DNA of 64,000 nt, taken from NCBI GenBank assembly GCA_030524175.1, contig JAUNHC010000008.1, positions 105,324 to 169,323 of the forward strand. Direction: 5' to 3'. Shown piece by piece: positions 26,391 through 36,289 of the stretch (within the stretch, counting starts at the first letter, position 1; every line of letters begins with the position of its first letter). The notes beneath the pieces were generated by a model, which made no database searches, was not told the DNA's origin, and saw only the letters and a program-made list of their open reading frames with translations. The position numbers and the translations under genes are program-made. The DNA comes from Eubacteriales bacterium (GTDB taxonomy: Bacteria; Bacillota; Clostridia; Lachnospirales; Lachnospiraceae).

Positions 26391-27389
26391 CTAAGATATG
26401 TGTGACACTGCCAGGGCAATCCCCCGCCCCTTGTCTCCTACCGCACAGTAAAAATGATATACAATCCCTTCATGTTTGAGTACAAAGGGTTTATGGGCAT
26501 AAATCCTGTCATAGCCTTCAGATGGAAATATCAGCGGCTGGCCATCCCATTTCGTCCAGTTTACCAAGTCCTCCGAACATGCAAATGTATCATAAGCAGT
26601 ACCGCCCTGAGCAATAAAATAATGCATGACCCATAAGCTGCCGAAACGGATTATCTGTGGATCACCTGCTATATTGGATATATCTGATCTCTCATTTTCT
26701 ATAACAGCACCTTTTCCATATCTTTTCCAATGGATCATATCTTCACTCACAGCAATTCCAATCCGTTCAATCCAAAGTCCCTTCTGTTTTGCGTTATAAT
26801 ACATGACAAATGGTGCATCCAAGTGTTTTCCTTCATCGTAAATGACTGTACTTTTATATAAAGTTTCCCTTTCAAAATCTCTTATATCTGAATCATTGGT
26901 ACTTAAAACAGGATTGTCCAGCCGTTTCCAGCTTCCCGGCTCCATAGTCTCTGAGAATGCCAATCCGATGTTTAAAGGGTCTGGTTCATAGCCAGGCAAT
27001 GCTCCGCCTATATAAGTCATCCAATATTTATTATCATATTTTCTGACTCTGCAGTCTCCTCCCCATTGTGTATCTATAAGGCAAATCCCTCCGTCTGCCT
27101 GACAGCAGTCCCATCCTGCAGTTCTTTTGGAAAGCAGCTTTCCTTCTGTTTCCCAGTGGATCAAGTTTTCACTTCGTGCGATCCAGGTTTCATATCCTTC
27201 TCGTATCTGTCCCGGAATATGTTTTGCATATACCATCTTCCATTGTCCGTCCGATGTGCGGAACACGTTGGGACAATCGATATTACAGCCTTCTTCAGAA
27301 AGAACCATCCCAATTTTATATGGGGTTTTCATCTCCTCATAAACCCTCTGCATTTTATCTTGTCCAATACTTCCTCCTGCCTCCATCAT
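26391..27389 (-). CDS. Five-bladed beta-propeller glycosidase (GH43/GH32-like)
   Basis: A 332-residue cytoplasmic protein with no signal peptide. Repeated blades show the GH43/GH32 superfamily style: CPNVFRTSDGQWKMVYAKH, RSENLIHWETEGKLL, GGDCRVRKYDNKYWMTYIGG, VSEDMIHWKRYGKGAV, CSEDLVNWTKWDGQPLIF, HKPFVLKHEGIVYHFYCAVG. An Asp in blade one and Glu residues in later blades are plausible catalytic groups, but the exact family is not certain. Its ATG overlaps the stop of the GH78 gene by four bases (ATGA), so it works with that rhamnosidase, presumably on the sugar left after rhamnose removal. It is the last gene of the operon. Confidence 0.7.
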   Translation of the reverse strand: MMEAGGSIGQDKMQRVYEEMKTPYKIGMVLSEEGCNIDCPNVFRTSDGQWKMVYAKHIPGQIREGYETWIARSENLIHWETEGKLLSKRTAGWDCCQADGGICLIDTQWGGDCRVRKYDNKYWMTYIGGALPGYEPDPLNIGLAFSETMEPGSWKRLDNPVLSTNDSDIRDFERETLYKSTVIYDEGKHLDAPFVMYYNAKQKGLWIERIGIAVSEDMIHWKRYGKGAVIENERSDISNIAGDPQIIRFGSLWVMHYFIAQGGTAYDTFACSEDLVNWTKWDGQPLIFPSEGYDRIYAHKPFVLKHEGIVYHFYCAVGDKGRGIALAVSHIS

Positions 27390-29653
27390 TCTCCACCCCT
27401 TCTCATAATCAAGAAATCATAGCACCCTTCTTTCAACTCTTTTTCATTTTCCCCGTCTTCCATAAAGACGCCTTCATCTGTAATTTTAAGCTGCACATTT
27501 ATTTTTTCCGGTACTGATATCCTGTAGTGAATCTTCCCTTCTTTTTCCTCCCATTCCGTGATGATCTTTCCTGTTTTACATTTTTGCCACGCTTTCATCC
27601 AACTTAAGGTTTCCGGAAAATACGGCGATATCAAAAATTCATCCCCAGTTCTGCCCTCATGTATATTCTGAAAGCCTGCAATGCCGCTGTAAAACCATTC
27701 CTCAGCCGCCCCCAGCATAAAATGATTTTGAGAACTGCTTGGGTTTTGAGGGTCATTGCCGTTCCATTCCTCACACAAGGTTGTGGCCCCATTCATCACC
27801 TGATACCCATAACTGGGGGCATCTGTCTGAAGCATCATTTTCTCCATTACAGAGTTTTTACCATATTTTATCAACGTCCGCACTAAAAACGGATATCCCA
27901 CATCTCCTCCTGTACTATGGTAATTTCTTCTTTCAATGTCCTGTATCAGATTGTTGCACACGTCTTTTTCATATTTTTTATCTGTCAGTCCCAAAAACAG
28001 TGCCATAGCATTTGCAGTTTGGCTCCCGGTAACATATCTTTTTGCCTGATTGTCAAAAAACTCTCTGTTAAAAGCTTTTTTTATCTTCTCAGACTGGTTA
28101 TGATATTTCAATTCATCTTCAGGTTTTTCCAGGATCCTTGCGATTTGTTCCATGATCATAAGATCATAGTAGTAGATTGCCGTGGCAGTCACCGGCACTG
28201 GTGTATTCTGGACAAAAGGCGGATTAATACCAAAATCACACCAGTCTCCAAGTCCATGATGTATAATGGAATACGTGCTTTTCCCCTCAAGGTATACAAT
28301 ATATTTTTTCATCATGTCATAATATTCATCTAATATGCATTGATTTCCGTATAACCGGTACAAATACCAGGGAGCCAGTATACACGCACTTCCCCATTCC
28401 GGTGAATCACGAAAACCAGTGTGATTGCCCGACTTGCTGAAATCTATGTATTCCGGTACTATGTCAGGAATCAGTCCTTCCAAAGTCTGTGCATCTTTCA
28501 TATCATCGAATACCTTCAGAAACAAATCATATAAATCATAATTATAAAGAATACCCGGGCCGATCAGATGTATCTGCTCCAGCCATCCCAGCTTTTCTCT
28601 GTGGGGACAGTCTGTAAAAATGCTTTTTGTGTTACACAGGATCGCTCTTGTGATAATACGGTGGATCCTATTCCATAAATCATTGGAACAGACAAACTCT
28701 CCGTTTTTTTCTAATTTAGGGTAAATCATTTTTCCCCATATACCGGCAATATCCGGGCTTTTGCCTGTGAGTAACTCTACTTTAATATACCTAAAGCCAT
28801 AATAAGTAAAACGCGGCTCCCATTCCTCTGTCATTTCTCCTGAAAATGTATATTGGTAGTAATGGGGGTCTCCTGTAAACTGTTGTGAAAGCACCCCTTC
28901 TTTACCGTACATTTCATATGGGGTGATACGGATTGTCGTGTTTTTTTCGCCATTTGCCTTTATATGTACCCAACCGGAAATATTTTCTCCTATATCATAG
29001 ATAACTGTATTACCGCTCTCCATTATTTTTCTTGCTTTTTTGATTTCCTGTACAATGAGGGGTGGATTTTTTCTTTTGCATAATTGCCCTTTAGGGCCTT
29101 CAATGAGTACAGCCGGCTTCCACAGATTTGTTTGTTTCATTTTGTGTGTATCCCAGCCTGGTATTTCAAGATTTTTATCATAATCCTCTCCTCCGTACGT
29201 ACAGGAAAAGGTAATCGGCCCGAGAGCTGCTGTAAAGGACTGGTCACTGCCTATGATTTCCCTGGTTCCGTCCTTATAAAGCAGTATTATCTGTAAAATA
29301 GTGCCTATTTCCCCGAAACATCTTTTAAATTTTGTATATCTTCCTCCCTCTACATGGTACATCCCATTTCCCAGCATAACTCCTATTACATTTTCACCGG
29401 TTTTTAAATAGTTCTGTAACTCATATTCCCCAAAGCACACTCTTTTGTCATAATCCGTCCATGCAGGTTCCAGAACCTCATCCCCTATTCTCCTCCCATT
29501 ACACCGGGCTTCATACTGTCCCACACCACATATATAAAGTTTAGCTTCCTGTACTTCTTTGTGAATAAAAAAGCTTTTTCGAAAAACAGGCATTCTTTTA
29601 CTGTTCCCAAAAGGTGAACCTATCCATTTTCCGGTCCAGTTAATTTTTTCCAT
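27386..29653 (-). CDS. Alpha-L-rhamnosidase, GH78
   Basis: A 755-residue intracellular glycoside hydrolase that releases terminal alpha-L-rhamnose. The order is an N-terminal beta-sandwich (MEKINWTGKWIGSPFG..., with YEARCNGRRIGDEVLEPAWTDY), a second sandwich (YGFRYIKVEL near residue 325), an (alpha/alpha)6 barrel with the family signature FTDCPHREKLGWLEQIH near residues 400-416 carrying acid/base residues, and a C-terminal sandwich. The barrel's PSYGYQVMNGATTLCEEWNG segment is also typical. The start is set two bases after the permease stop, using AAAGGA inside the permease end; a longer frame upstream overlaps that gene. No signal peptide, so the substrate is imported. Confidence 0.9.
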   Translation of the reverse strand: MEKINWTGKWIGSPFGNSKRMPVFRKSFFIHKEVQEAKLYICGVGQYEARCNGRRIGDEVLEPAWTDYDKRVCFGEYELQNYLKTGENVIGVMLGNGMYHVEGGRYTKFKRCFGEIGTILQIILLYKDGTREIIGSDQSFTAALGPITFSCTYGGEDYDKNLEIPGWDTHKMKQTNLWKPAVLIEGPKGQLCKRKNPPLIVQEIKKARKIMESGNTVIYDIGENISGWVHIKANGEKNTTIRITPYEMYGKEGVLSQQFTGDPHYYQYTFSGEMTEEWEPRFTYYGFRYIKVELLTGKSPDIAGIWGKMIYPKLEKNGEFVCSNDLWNRIHRIITRAILCNTKSIFTDCPHREKLGWLEQIHLIGPGILYNYDLYDLFLKVFDDMKDAQTLEGLIPDIVPEYIDFSKSGNHTGFRDSPEWGSACILAPWYLYRLYGNQCILDEYYDMMKKYIVYLEGKSTYSIIHHGLGDWCDFGINPPFVQNTPVPVTATAIYYYDLMIMEQIARILEKPEDELKYHNQSEKIKKAFNREFFDNQAKRYVTGSQTANAMALFLGLTDKKYEKDVCNNLIQDIERRNYHSTGGDVGYPFLVRTLIKYGKNSVMEKMMLQTDAPSYGYQVMNGATTLCEEWNGNDPQNPSSSQNHFMLGAAEEWFYSGIAGFQNIHEGRTGDEFLISPYFPETLSWMKAWQKCKTGKIITEWEEKEGKIHYRISVPEKINVQLKITDEGVFMEDGENEKELKEGCYDFLIMRRGGE

Positions 29654-29655
29654 TG

Positions 29656-30471
29656 TTATCCTTTCACTGCGCCAGAAGTCATACCCTCTACGATATATTT
29701 CTGTGCAAATAAATAAACGATCAAAATAGGAACTGCCGTTATGATACAATCGGCAAAAACATAATTCCATTTGCTGTAATACTGTCCATAAAAATTGTAC
29801 ACAGTAAGAGGAAGTGTCCATTTTTTAGGAGTATTGAGGAGATACAGCGGCAATTGAAAATCATTCCACACACTCATGGCAAGAATTACAATACTCGTGG
29901 CTGTCACCGGTTTTAACAAAGGAAAAATTATTTTAAAGAACAAACAGGATTGTGACGCCCCGTCCATAAACCCTGATTCATCCAACTCCCTTGGGATTCC
30001 TTTGATAAAACTGCAAAACAGGAAAAAATTAAAGGGAAGATTAACAGCAATGTAAACCATGATCAAGCCTATAAATGTCCCATTCAAATGTAACACCTTC
30101 AGGACTGCATAAGTTGTGATAATCTGCAGGGGAGCTATCATACCGATAAGAAAATAATTGTAAATACCCTTGCTCCCTTTCGTATCCTTTCGAACAATGA
30201 CAAATGCAGCCATTGCAGCTAAGAGAACGCCAAATACGGTTGTAAATCCCGTGAGTATCAGGCTGTTTATAAATGCCCTTACCACATTTCCATTTTGAAT
30301 AACAAATGAAAAGTTCCCAAATTCCCATTGTTTTGGAAGGGTGAAATCAAAAGCTGCAGCCCCCACAGAATCCTTAAATGCTCCGAACACCATAATGAGC
30401 AGCGGACTTATCATCAGCATGGTAAAGAGAATCATACAAATTTCCGGAATTAAATACTTTCTATGTTTCAT
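29656..30471 (-). CDS. Carbohydrate ABC transporter permease, MalG type
   Basis: A 271-residue inner-membrane component of a CUT1 sugar importer with six hydrophobic segments and the EAA loop IPRELDESGFMDGASQSCLFFKIIFPLLKP near residues 165-195. It opens MKHRKYLIPEICMILFTML; this start overlaps the last base of the upstream permease stop (TAATG), so the pair is coupled. No ATPase gene accompanies the system; CUT1 importers of Firmicutes commonly use a shared MsmK-type ATPase encoded elsewhere. Context makes a rhamnose-containing oligosaccharide the likely cargo. Confidence 0.88.
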   Translation of the reverse strand: MKHRKYLIPEICMILFTMLMISPLLIMVFGAFKDSVGAAAFDFTLPKQWEFGNFSFVIQNGNVVRAFINSLILTGFTTVFGVLLAAMAAFVIVRKDTKGSKGIYNYFLIGMIAPLQIITTYAVLKVLHLNGTFIGLIMVYIAVNLPFNFFLFCSFIKGIPRELDESGFMDGASQSCLFFKIIFPLLKPVTATSIVILAMSVWNDFQLPLYLLNTPKKWTLPLTVYNFYGQYYSKWNYVFADCIITAVPILIVYLFAQKYIVEGMTSGAVKG

Positions 30472-31340
30472 TATGCTTCCACCTCCCGCTTCACAAGCTG
30501 GCGGTTGATCAAAAGTGTAATAATACACACAGTCACTGTCAGCACAAGGCTCATAGCGCTTGACTTTCCTAAAAATCCTGCTGAAAATGATTTATACACA
30601 TAGGTTCCGAGTACCTGTGTGGCATACCCTGGTCCCCCGTTTGTAAGTACATACACCTTGTCAAAAACTTTAAGTCCGCCAATAAGATTTGTAATAATCG
30701 TAATCGTAAATGAGGGGGCCAGCAGCGGAACCGTAATCTTCCAAAATCTCTGGAAAGACGAGGCGCCGTCTATTTGGGCTGCCTCCAGATAGTCTCTGGA
30801 GATTCCTTGTAAACCTGCTATGAATAACATCATTGTAAATCCTGACCATTGCCAGATTTCTGTAGCTATTACACACCATAGAGCAGTTTTTTCATTTCCA
30901 AGCCAAATAAGATTTCCGGAATATCCAAGCAGCCCCAGTATTTTGTCCCACATTCCTCCCATCTCAAAAAATGCAGTAAATACAAGACCGATCACCACCG
31001 TACTCAAAACTGCCGGCATATACAGCAGACTGCGGAGGATATTTCTTGTCTTAAAGGGCTTTGTGAGAATCAGCGCCAGCATCAGACCTGCGGCAACCTT
31101 AAAGACAGTAGTGACTACTGCAAAAATCAAAGTGTTTTTTATTGCAAGCAAAAAGAACTGGTCCGAAAAAATAGATACAAAGTTCTCCAAACCATTAAAT
31201 GAAAAATGGTATAAATCTCTGATATTCCAATTTGTAAATGCAGTTATAAAACACAAGATCATAGGTAATACGAATAAACCTGTATATATAACAACCGCCG
31301 GCACAGCAAGCGAATAACTATAATTGCCTTTTTTCTTCAT
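30471..31340 (-). CDS. Carbohydrate ABC transporter permease, MalF type
   Basis: A permease of about 289 residues with six membrane segments, starting MKKKGNYSYSLAVPAVVIYTGLFVLPMIL. The cytoplasmic EAA loop is GISRDYLEAAQIDGASSFQRFWKITVPLL near residues 180-210. The start is placed at this Met, five codons inside the longest frame. It precedes the MalG-type permease with a one-base overlap and follows the binding-protein gene by about 100 bases. It forms the membrane channel of the rhamnoside importer together with its neighbour. Confidence 0.88.
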   Translation of the reverse strand: MKKKGNYSYSLAVPAVVIYTGLFVLPMILCFITAFTNWNIRDLYHFSFNGLENFVSIFSDQFFLLAIKNTLIFAVVTTVFKVAAGLMLALILTKPFKTRNILRSLLYMPAVLSTVVIGLVFTAFFEMGGMWDKILGLLGYSGNLIWLGNEKTALWCVIATEIWQWSGFTMMLFIAGLQGISRDYLEAAQIDGASSFQRFWKITVPLLAPSFTITIITNLIGGLKVFDKVYVLTNGGPGYATQVLGTYVYKSFSAGFLGKSSAMSLVLTVTVCIITLLINRQLVKREVEA

Positions 31341-31438
31341 GGTATCCCTCCCCAAGCTGTCTCACCTATTTAAGATACATAGGCCGCTATGATGTCCACG
31401 GGGCTGCTGCATACTCCGCAACAGCCCCGTGTAATTTT

Positions 31439-32746
31439 TCAGAATCCCTCACATCCAAGATTCTTTCCATATTCCAGCATACCGTTATCAATTTGTCCTA
31501 TTACGTTATCTAAATCTTCTCCTAATGCCAGCTGTGCATATGCCGGGAATATAATATCATCATTAAGGGAACCAAAATTTGACAGAATATCTCCCACCTG
31601 TACTACATAATTTCCAGTATTCAAATAGGTATCATACATCTCCTGAAGGACAGCATTGATATTGTCACTTGCCACATCCTTAAACGGGGAATTAACAGAA
31701 TTGGCATTCAAATATAAGGACAGGAATTCCGGCTGGGAAATCTTATTAAGAAAATCCTTTGCATTTTCCGTATCCGGCGCATCCTTTGGTATTACCAGGC
31801 CATATACATATTGAGCCGTCATAATTTTTTCCACGTCGTTATAGGGAAGGGGGAACATTCCTATATTTGCATCAGGCCAGTTTGTAAGAATATCATTTAC
31901 TGCATATTCTCCTGAAAGTATCATTGCAGCCTGTCCGTTTGCCACTTCTTCCTTAGAAGTATCATATGTTCCCACACTGAAATCCTCATTTATATATCCC
32001 TCTGAAAACAGCTTCTGAAAATCTGCCAATGCCTGTTTAAACTCTTCCACATCCGAAAATTTCTGCTCATTTTTGTTTAACTTCTCATATACACTGTCAC
32101 AATTTTCATTTAATGCATTGGCAAAATAAATCATGGGGCCTATCTGACTGGTCCACGTATCCTTAAAAGACAAATACAAAGGTGTAATATCCTTCTCTGC
32201 ATTTTTCACAGTCTCCAACGCTTTTAAAAACGCTTCATAAGTCTGAGGCACTTCTATCCCCAAATCACTGAATACGTCCTTGTTGTATATCACACCCATA
32301 ACTCCCGAAAATCCCGTAATAGGCATGCTGTACACTTTTTCGTCATCAGCTTTTAAAATTCCGCTGTCCAGGGACAGACGTTCCATCCAAGGCTGGTCAT
32401 CCAGAGGAAGAAGTGTAGATTCAGCATCATAAGTCGTATATGCTCCCGGCACATTGACATGGATAATATCCGGCGCTTCACCTGTAGAAATCCTCACCTG
32501 AGAAAGATTGGTGAACTGCGCATCCGGTATAACTTCATACTCCACATCAATATCATATTTCTCCTTCATTTTCTCCTTAATAGCTAAATGCGCGTCTTCC
32601 TTGTAGCTGGACTGAGCCAGCATGAAGCTAATGGAATATCCGCCCTTTTCCTCAGTCTCTGCCGCCACGGAAGTACCTGTCATCCCCAAAATAAGCATAC
32701 CCGCTGCTGACATTGCCATTGCACGTTTCCACAAATTCCTTTTCAT
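31439..32746 (-). CDS. Sugar ABC transporter substrate-binding protein lacking a lipobox
   Basis: A 435-residue extracellular binding protein of the CUT1 family. The N-terminus MKRNLWKRAMAMSAAGMLIL...TSVAAE is a signal peptide with an AxA-type site but has no Cys, whereas most Gram-positive binding proteins are lipoproteins. The mature part shows the family pattern PDIIHVNVPGAYTTYDAESTLLPLDDQPW, INEDFSVGTYDTSKEEVANGQAAMILSGEY and a PDTENAKDFLNKISQPE hinge region. It heads the importer operon, downstream of yesN. AAGGAGG precedes the start. Without the lipid it would need another means of staying at the membrane. Confidence 0.85.
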   Translation of the reverse strand: MKRNLWKRAMAMSAAGMLILGMTGTSVAAETEEKGGYSISFMLAQSSYKEDAHLAIKEKMKEKYDIDVEYEVIPDAQFTNLSQVRISTGEAPDIIHVNVPGAYTTYDAESTLLPLDDQPWMERLSLDSGILKADDEKVYSMPITGFSGVMGVIYNKDVFSDLGIEVPQTYEAFLKALETVKNAEKDITPLYLSFKDTWTSQIGPMIYFANALNENCDSVYEKLNKNEQKFSDVEEFKQALADFQKLFSEGYINEDFSVGTYDTSKEEVANGQAAMILSGEYAVNDILTNWPDANIGMFPLPYNDVEKIMTAQYVYGLVIPKDAPDTENAKDFLNKISQPEFLSLYLNANSVNSPFKDVASDNINAVLQEMYDTYLNTGNYVVQVGDILSNFGSLNDDIIFPAYAQLALGEDLDNVIGQIDNGMLEYGKNLGCEGF

Positions 32747-32837
32747 AAATATGACCTCCTTTTTTCTCTTGGTAGCTCTATTATAGAAAATTCATGTCCT
32801 TTTCTAAATGTAAAAATTATACTTGGGGATGAACAAT

Positions 32838-34343
32838 TTAAACCTGTTTTTTATTATACTGAGAAGGCCATACTCCTGTTTTCTTCTTAAACACCTTTGA
32901 GAAATAGTATTGATCCGGATATCCCACCATCGCCGCCACTTCTTTAAGAAGCATGTCTGGATTCTGTCTCATTATCTGTTTTGCCTCTGCTATTTTCAAC
33001 TGGACCAAATAGTCCCCCATTGTTATTCCATAAGTTTCTTTGAAAATCCTCCCCAGATAAGCAGTGGCAAAGCCGAACTTTCTGGCAATTTTTTCATTGG
33101 TGAGCTGAGTTCTTCTGTTTTCCTCTATAAACTGTTTCACCTGTACCAATACCGGATGGCGGACCTTAATTTTAATATTTTCGCTTATCTCAGAAAAAAT
33201 GCTGTTAACCTCTTTCTCTATTTCGCTGATATCATAATGATCAGAAACCATCACCGGTATTTGAATCTGTTCCTGTTCCTCCAGCGGAAGTCTGTAAAAC
33301 TCACATCCATATGACACCAAACGTTCCAGATAGCGTACAAATTTTGTCTGACGTATAGGATGTAACTTACATAATTCAAAAAATTTCTTCTTGCGCTGTT
33401 CAACAAGTTCACTGTCTGTACCTGAACAAGCCTCACAAAACAGCAGGAGACTGTCTTTGATTTCTTTGTCATATATGAACTCCTGACTGCCCTGTTCTAA
33501 AAATTGTGAATTACCAAATAGTATTCTGTTATGTAATTCTTTTCGTAACTGCATATGGGCAGTACCTATGGAAGACAGATCAACTCCTGTTGTCCTGCAT
33601 ATCATGGTTAGAGTCATGTCTGTATTTTGAAAAGCAGTATTATAAATTTGATGCATTAAATTCTTTTTTTCCTCATTATTAATTGTATCATCCTCATAAA
33701 TTAATATATGTTCCACTGAGGTAACTCCAGGTATCTGCCAAAAGGTTCCGTGATAACCCAGTTGGCGCAGCAGTTGTTCCACCTGTTGGTCCATATTCAG
33801 TTTTCCCCATAAAAGAGAGCCGGGAAACATATTTTCATCCTCCGCTGCCGGAAGACTTCCAAAACACATGATTCCGACCATACAATTGCCGGACTGTATT
33901 TCTGCATTTATAATCCTGTTTTTATCATATAGCTTTCCTAAAAGATGCTCTCTGTTTTTAATCTTTAATTCCACTATAGATTCCTTTAATTTTTCCAGGA
34001 TATCTTTAAGCTTTTCTTCAGATATAGGTTTCAACAGATAATCCGTTACATTCAGCCTGACAGCTCTCCTTGCATAGTCAAACTCCTGGTATCCTGACAA
34101 AATAACAAATTCTGCACCTTCATTTATTTTCCTGGCTTCCTGTATAAATGTGAGTCCGTCCATTACCGGCATTTTAATATCCGTAAAAATTACATCCGGC
34201 ATTTTTTTCCGAAGTATTTCCAATCCTTCTCTGCCGTTTCTTGCTGTTCCCACAATTTCCATTTCACAATCCATACCGGTTATCATTTTTTCCAGCATCC
34301 TTGCAATAGGAGGCTCATCCTCTACAATCATCACCTTTATCAT
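32838..34343 (-). CDS. YesN-type response regulator with AraC output domain
   Basis: A 501-residue regulator. The receiver domain (residues 1-125) has the acidic pair VEDE, phospho-acceptor Asp in FTDIKMPVMDG at about residue 55, and Lys in LLKPI near 107. A long linker follows, and the C-terminus (residues ~395-500) is an AraC-type double helix-turn-helix ending EVAAMVGYPDQYYFSKVFKKKTGVWPSQYNKK. The start is two bases after the kinase stop. With the adjacent kinase it forms a YesM/YesN pair; in Firmicutes these pairs control neighbouring glycan importers, here most likely the rhamnoside genes downstream. Confidence 0.92.
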   Translation of the reverse strand: MIKVMIVEDEPPIARMLEKMITGMDCEMEIVGTARNGREGLEILRKKMPDVIFTDIKMPVMDGLTFIQEARKINEGAEFVILSGYQEFDYARRAVRLNVTDYLLKPISEEKLKDILEKLKESIVELKIKNREHLLGKLYDKNRIINAEIQSGNCMVGIMCFGSLPAAEDENMFPGSLLWGKLNMDQQVEQLLRQLGYHGTFWQIPGVTSVEHILIYEDDTINNEEKKNLMHQIYNTAFQNTDMTLTMICRTTGVDLSSIGTAHMQLRKELHNRILFGNSQFLEQGSQEFIYDKEIKDSLLLFCEACSGTDSELVEQRKKKFFELCKLHPIRQTKFVRYLERLVSYGCEFYRLPLEEQEQIQIPVMVSDHYDISEIEKEVNSIFSEISENIKIKVRHPVLVQVKQFIEENRRTQLTNEKIARKFGFATAYLGRIFKETYGITMGDYLVQLKIAEAKQIMRQNPDMLLKEVAAMVGYPDQYYFSKVFKKKTGVWPSQYNKKQV

Positions 34344-34345
34344 TT

Positions 34346-36130
34346 CTATATCCTTTCTATGGGTCCACTGATCATAACCTCTGCCCCATGGTTCTCATTA
34401 TTCTGTATCTCATATGAAAAATCTTCTTTGTAGTAAAGATACAACCGCATGATCGTATTTCTCAATCCAATTCCTGTTACTTTTTCTATGTTTTTAGGAT
34501 TTCTTTCCCAAAGTTCTGCCATTTCCTGAATTTCCTCCTTTTGGGCTTCGGTAAATCCCGTTCCATTGTCTTTCACCCGCACTTCCCAGCGTCCGTCCCG
34601 GGAAACAACCTTTACACTAACATTCCATACGCCCTCTTTATCAGCAAAACCATGTTTAAAACAATTTTCTATCAGCGGCTGAATAATAAGTTTCGGCACC
34701 TGTACATAATGGATATCCGCAGAAATATCAAAGGTAACTTCCAGCATATCCTCATATCTTGCTTTCATCAGCTCACAGTAATTCTGCGCATATTCAATCT
34801 CCTGCGCGAGGGGCACATTTCTGTCCTGATAGGAAGAAGAATAACGGAGCATATGGGATATCCGGTCACACAGCATAGGTATCTGACAGCTTTTATCGTC
34901 ATAAACTGCCGCTTTTATTACAGATAAAATGTTATACAGAAAATGGGGATCCATCTGTGACTGCAAAATGCGGAGATTTATTTTGGTTTCATTTTCAATG
35001 GCCTGGTTTAACTGAAGAAACATAACAGAAAAAGCTTGGTTCAATTCTTTGATGACATCCAATTCTTCCTCTTCTTCAAGTACCACAGACAGATTGCTCA
35101 TTCTCACATTTTTCAATGAATGTGTCAGCTCAACTAATGGGGCTGTGAGTTTCTTTGAAATTATAAAAATAAGAAGAACTGTTCCAAATACCACAATAAT
35201 GATCATCCCCAAAACAATTGCCAGAAATCGTGATAAACCAAAGACCAAATCCGGACTGTTCTGCTCAAGCACAACATACCATGCATAATCTTCAGTCCTG
35301 CACATAGCCGTATTGTCAGACAGAAATACACGTTCCTTGCTGTTCTTCAGTTCTTCAAAACCTTTTTCAAAAACAGATCGATCTTTATTCCTGGATTTAT
35401 CATTGGAATATACATAACCGTATTTTTCGTTAAAAATAGTAATGTGGTAAATATCACTGCTTTCAAAATCAGCAAAATCAAATACTTCCTCCAGATATGT
35501 CTGTATCTCAGCAATTCCGGAAATCTTACCTGTAACACTGTTTTTCAGCGGCCGGTACAGCGACAGAATTTCTTCTTCCCCACCATTCCAGGTATCTTTA
35601 TGGACCACAAACTCCTTCTTAGCATCTTTTAGCTTCATTTCATCCATAACTTCTGTGTATTTCCGGGAAACCTGGGAGGGTCTTGTCTTATTGCCTGACT
35701 CATAATACTTACCGTAACTGACATAATCACCATACTGATTAAACAAAGAAATTCTGCCCACAGTTAATCTTGGACCATTGATGTTCAAAAGAATATTTTG
35801 GATATTTATTTTCTCAGTGACATGGTATTCAAAATGATTTTTTTCATCATGTTCGTTAATTGCTTCAAAAGCTTTCAGGATATCATTCTCTCCTATAACC
35901 TGAAAGGAAATCATGTCCATATTTGATAAAGACATATCCAGCTGGCTGCTTATCCGTTCAGCCATAGCAGAGCGGCTGTTTTCTAAGTTCTTGGTTTCAT
36001 TCTTTACAAGAAATAAAAAAAGCATAATTATAATAAAAGTTAAAATTCCCATCATCAGAAAATAACAGCCAAATATTTTTCTTTGTATTCTTGACAGAAA
36101 AAATCTTTTGTTTCGTTTCATAAAAGCCAT
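34346..36130 (-). CDS. YesM-type sensor histidine kinase
   Basis: A 594-residue membrane kinase. One transmembrane segment lies at residues ~19-42, an extracellular sensing domain follows to ~285, then a second segment near 290-315, a HAMP region, the His_kinase motif LRILQSQMDPHFLYNILSVIKA near residue 395 with the phospho-acceptor His, and a HATPase_c domain with QPLIENCFKHGFADKEG and KDNGTGF. It phosphorylates the YesN-type partner encoded two bases downstream. The ligand is probably an extracellular oligosaccharide, given the GH106, importer and GH78 neighbours. Confidence 0.92.
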   Translation of the reverse strand: MAFMKRNKRFFLSRIQRKIFGCYFLMMGILTFIIIMLFLFLVKNETKNLENSRSAMAERISSQLDMSLSNMDMISFQVIGENDILKAFEAINEHDEKNHFEYHVTEKINIQNILLNINGPRLTVGRISLFNQYGDYVSYGKYYESGNKTRPSQVSRKYTEVMDEMKLKDAKKEFVVHKDTWNGGEEEILSLYRPLKNSVTGKISGIAEIQTYLEEVFDFADFESSDIYHITIFNEKYGYVYSNDKSRNKDRSVFEKGFEELKNSKERVFLSDNTAMCRTEDYAWYVVLEQNSPDLVFGLSRFLAIVLGMIIIVVFGTVLLIFIISKKLTAPLVELTHSLKNVRMSNLSVVLEEEEELDVIKELNQAFSVMFLQLNQAIENETKINLRILQSQMDPHFLYNILSVIKAAVYDDKSCQIPMLCDRISHMLRYSSSYQDRNVPLAQEIEYAQNYCELMKARYEDMLEVTFDISADIHYVQVPKLIIQPLIENCFKHGFADKEGVWNVSVKVVSRDGRWEVRVKDNGTGFTEAQKEEIQEMAELWERNPKNIEKVTGIGLRNTIMRLYLYYKEDFSYEIQNNENHGAEVMISGPIERI

Positions 36131-36231
36131 CCCTCCTCTATATGTATTTTAAAATTATATCATATTAACGTGTTATTTTGATATAATTTGATTTTTCTAT
36201 ATAATAAGCAAAATTTCCAAATAATTACAGC

Positions 36232-36261
36232 AAAAAGGGAAAGCTTCTGCACTTTCCCTTT
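36232..36261 (-). terminator. Terminator after the GH106-like gene
   Basis: AAAGGGAAAG / CTTTCCCTTT stem with an 8-base loop and a TTTTT run on the minus strand, about 30 bases after the stop at 36290. Confidence 0.75.
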
Positions 36262-36289
36262 CAGCTATTTCCTATTCAATTAATATTCC

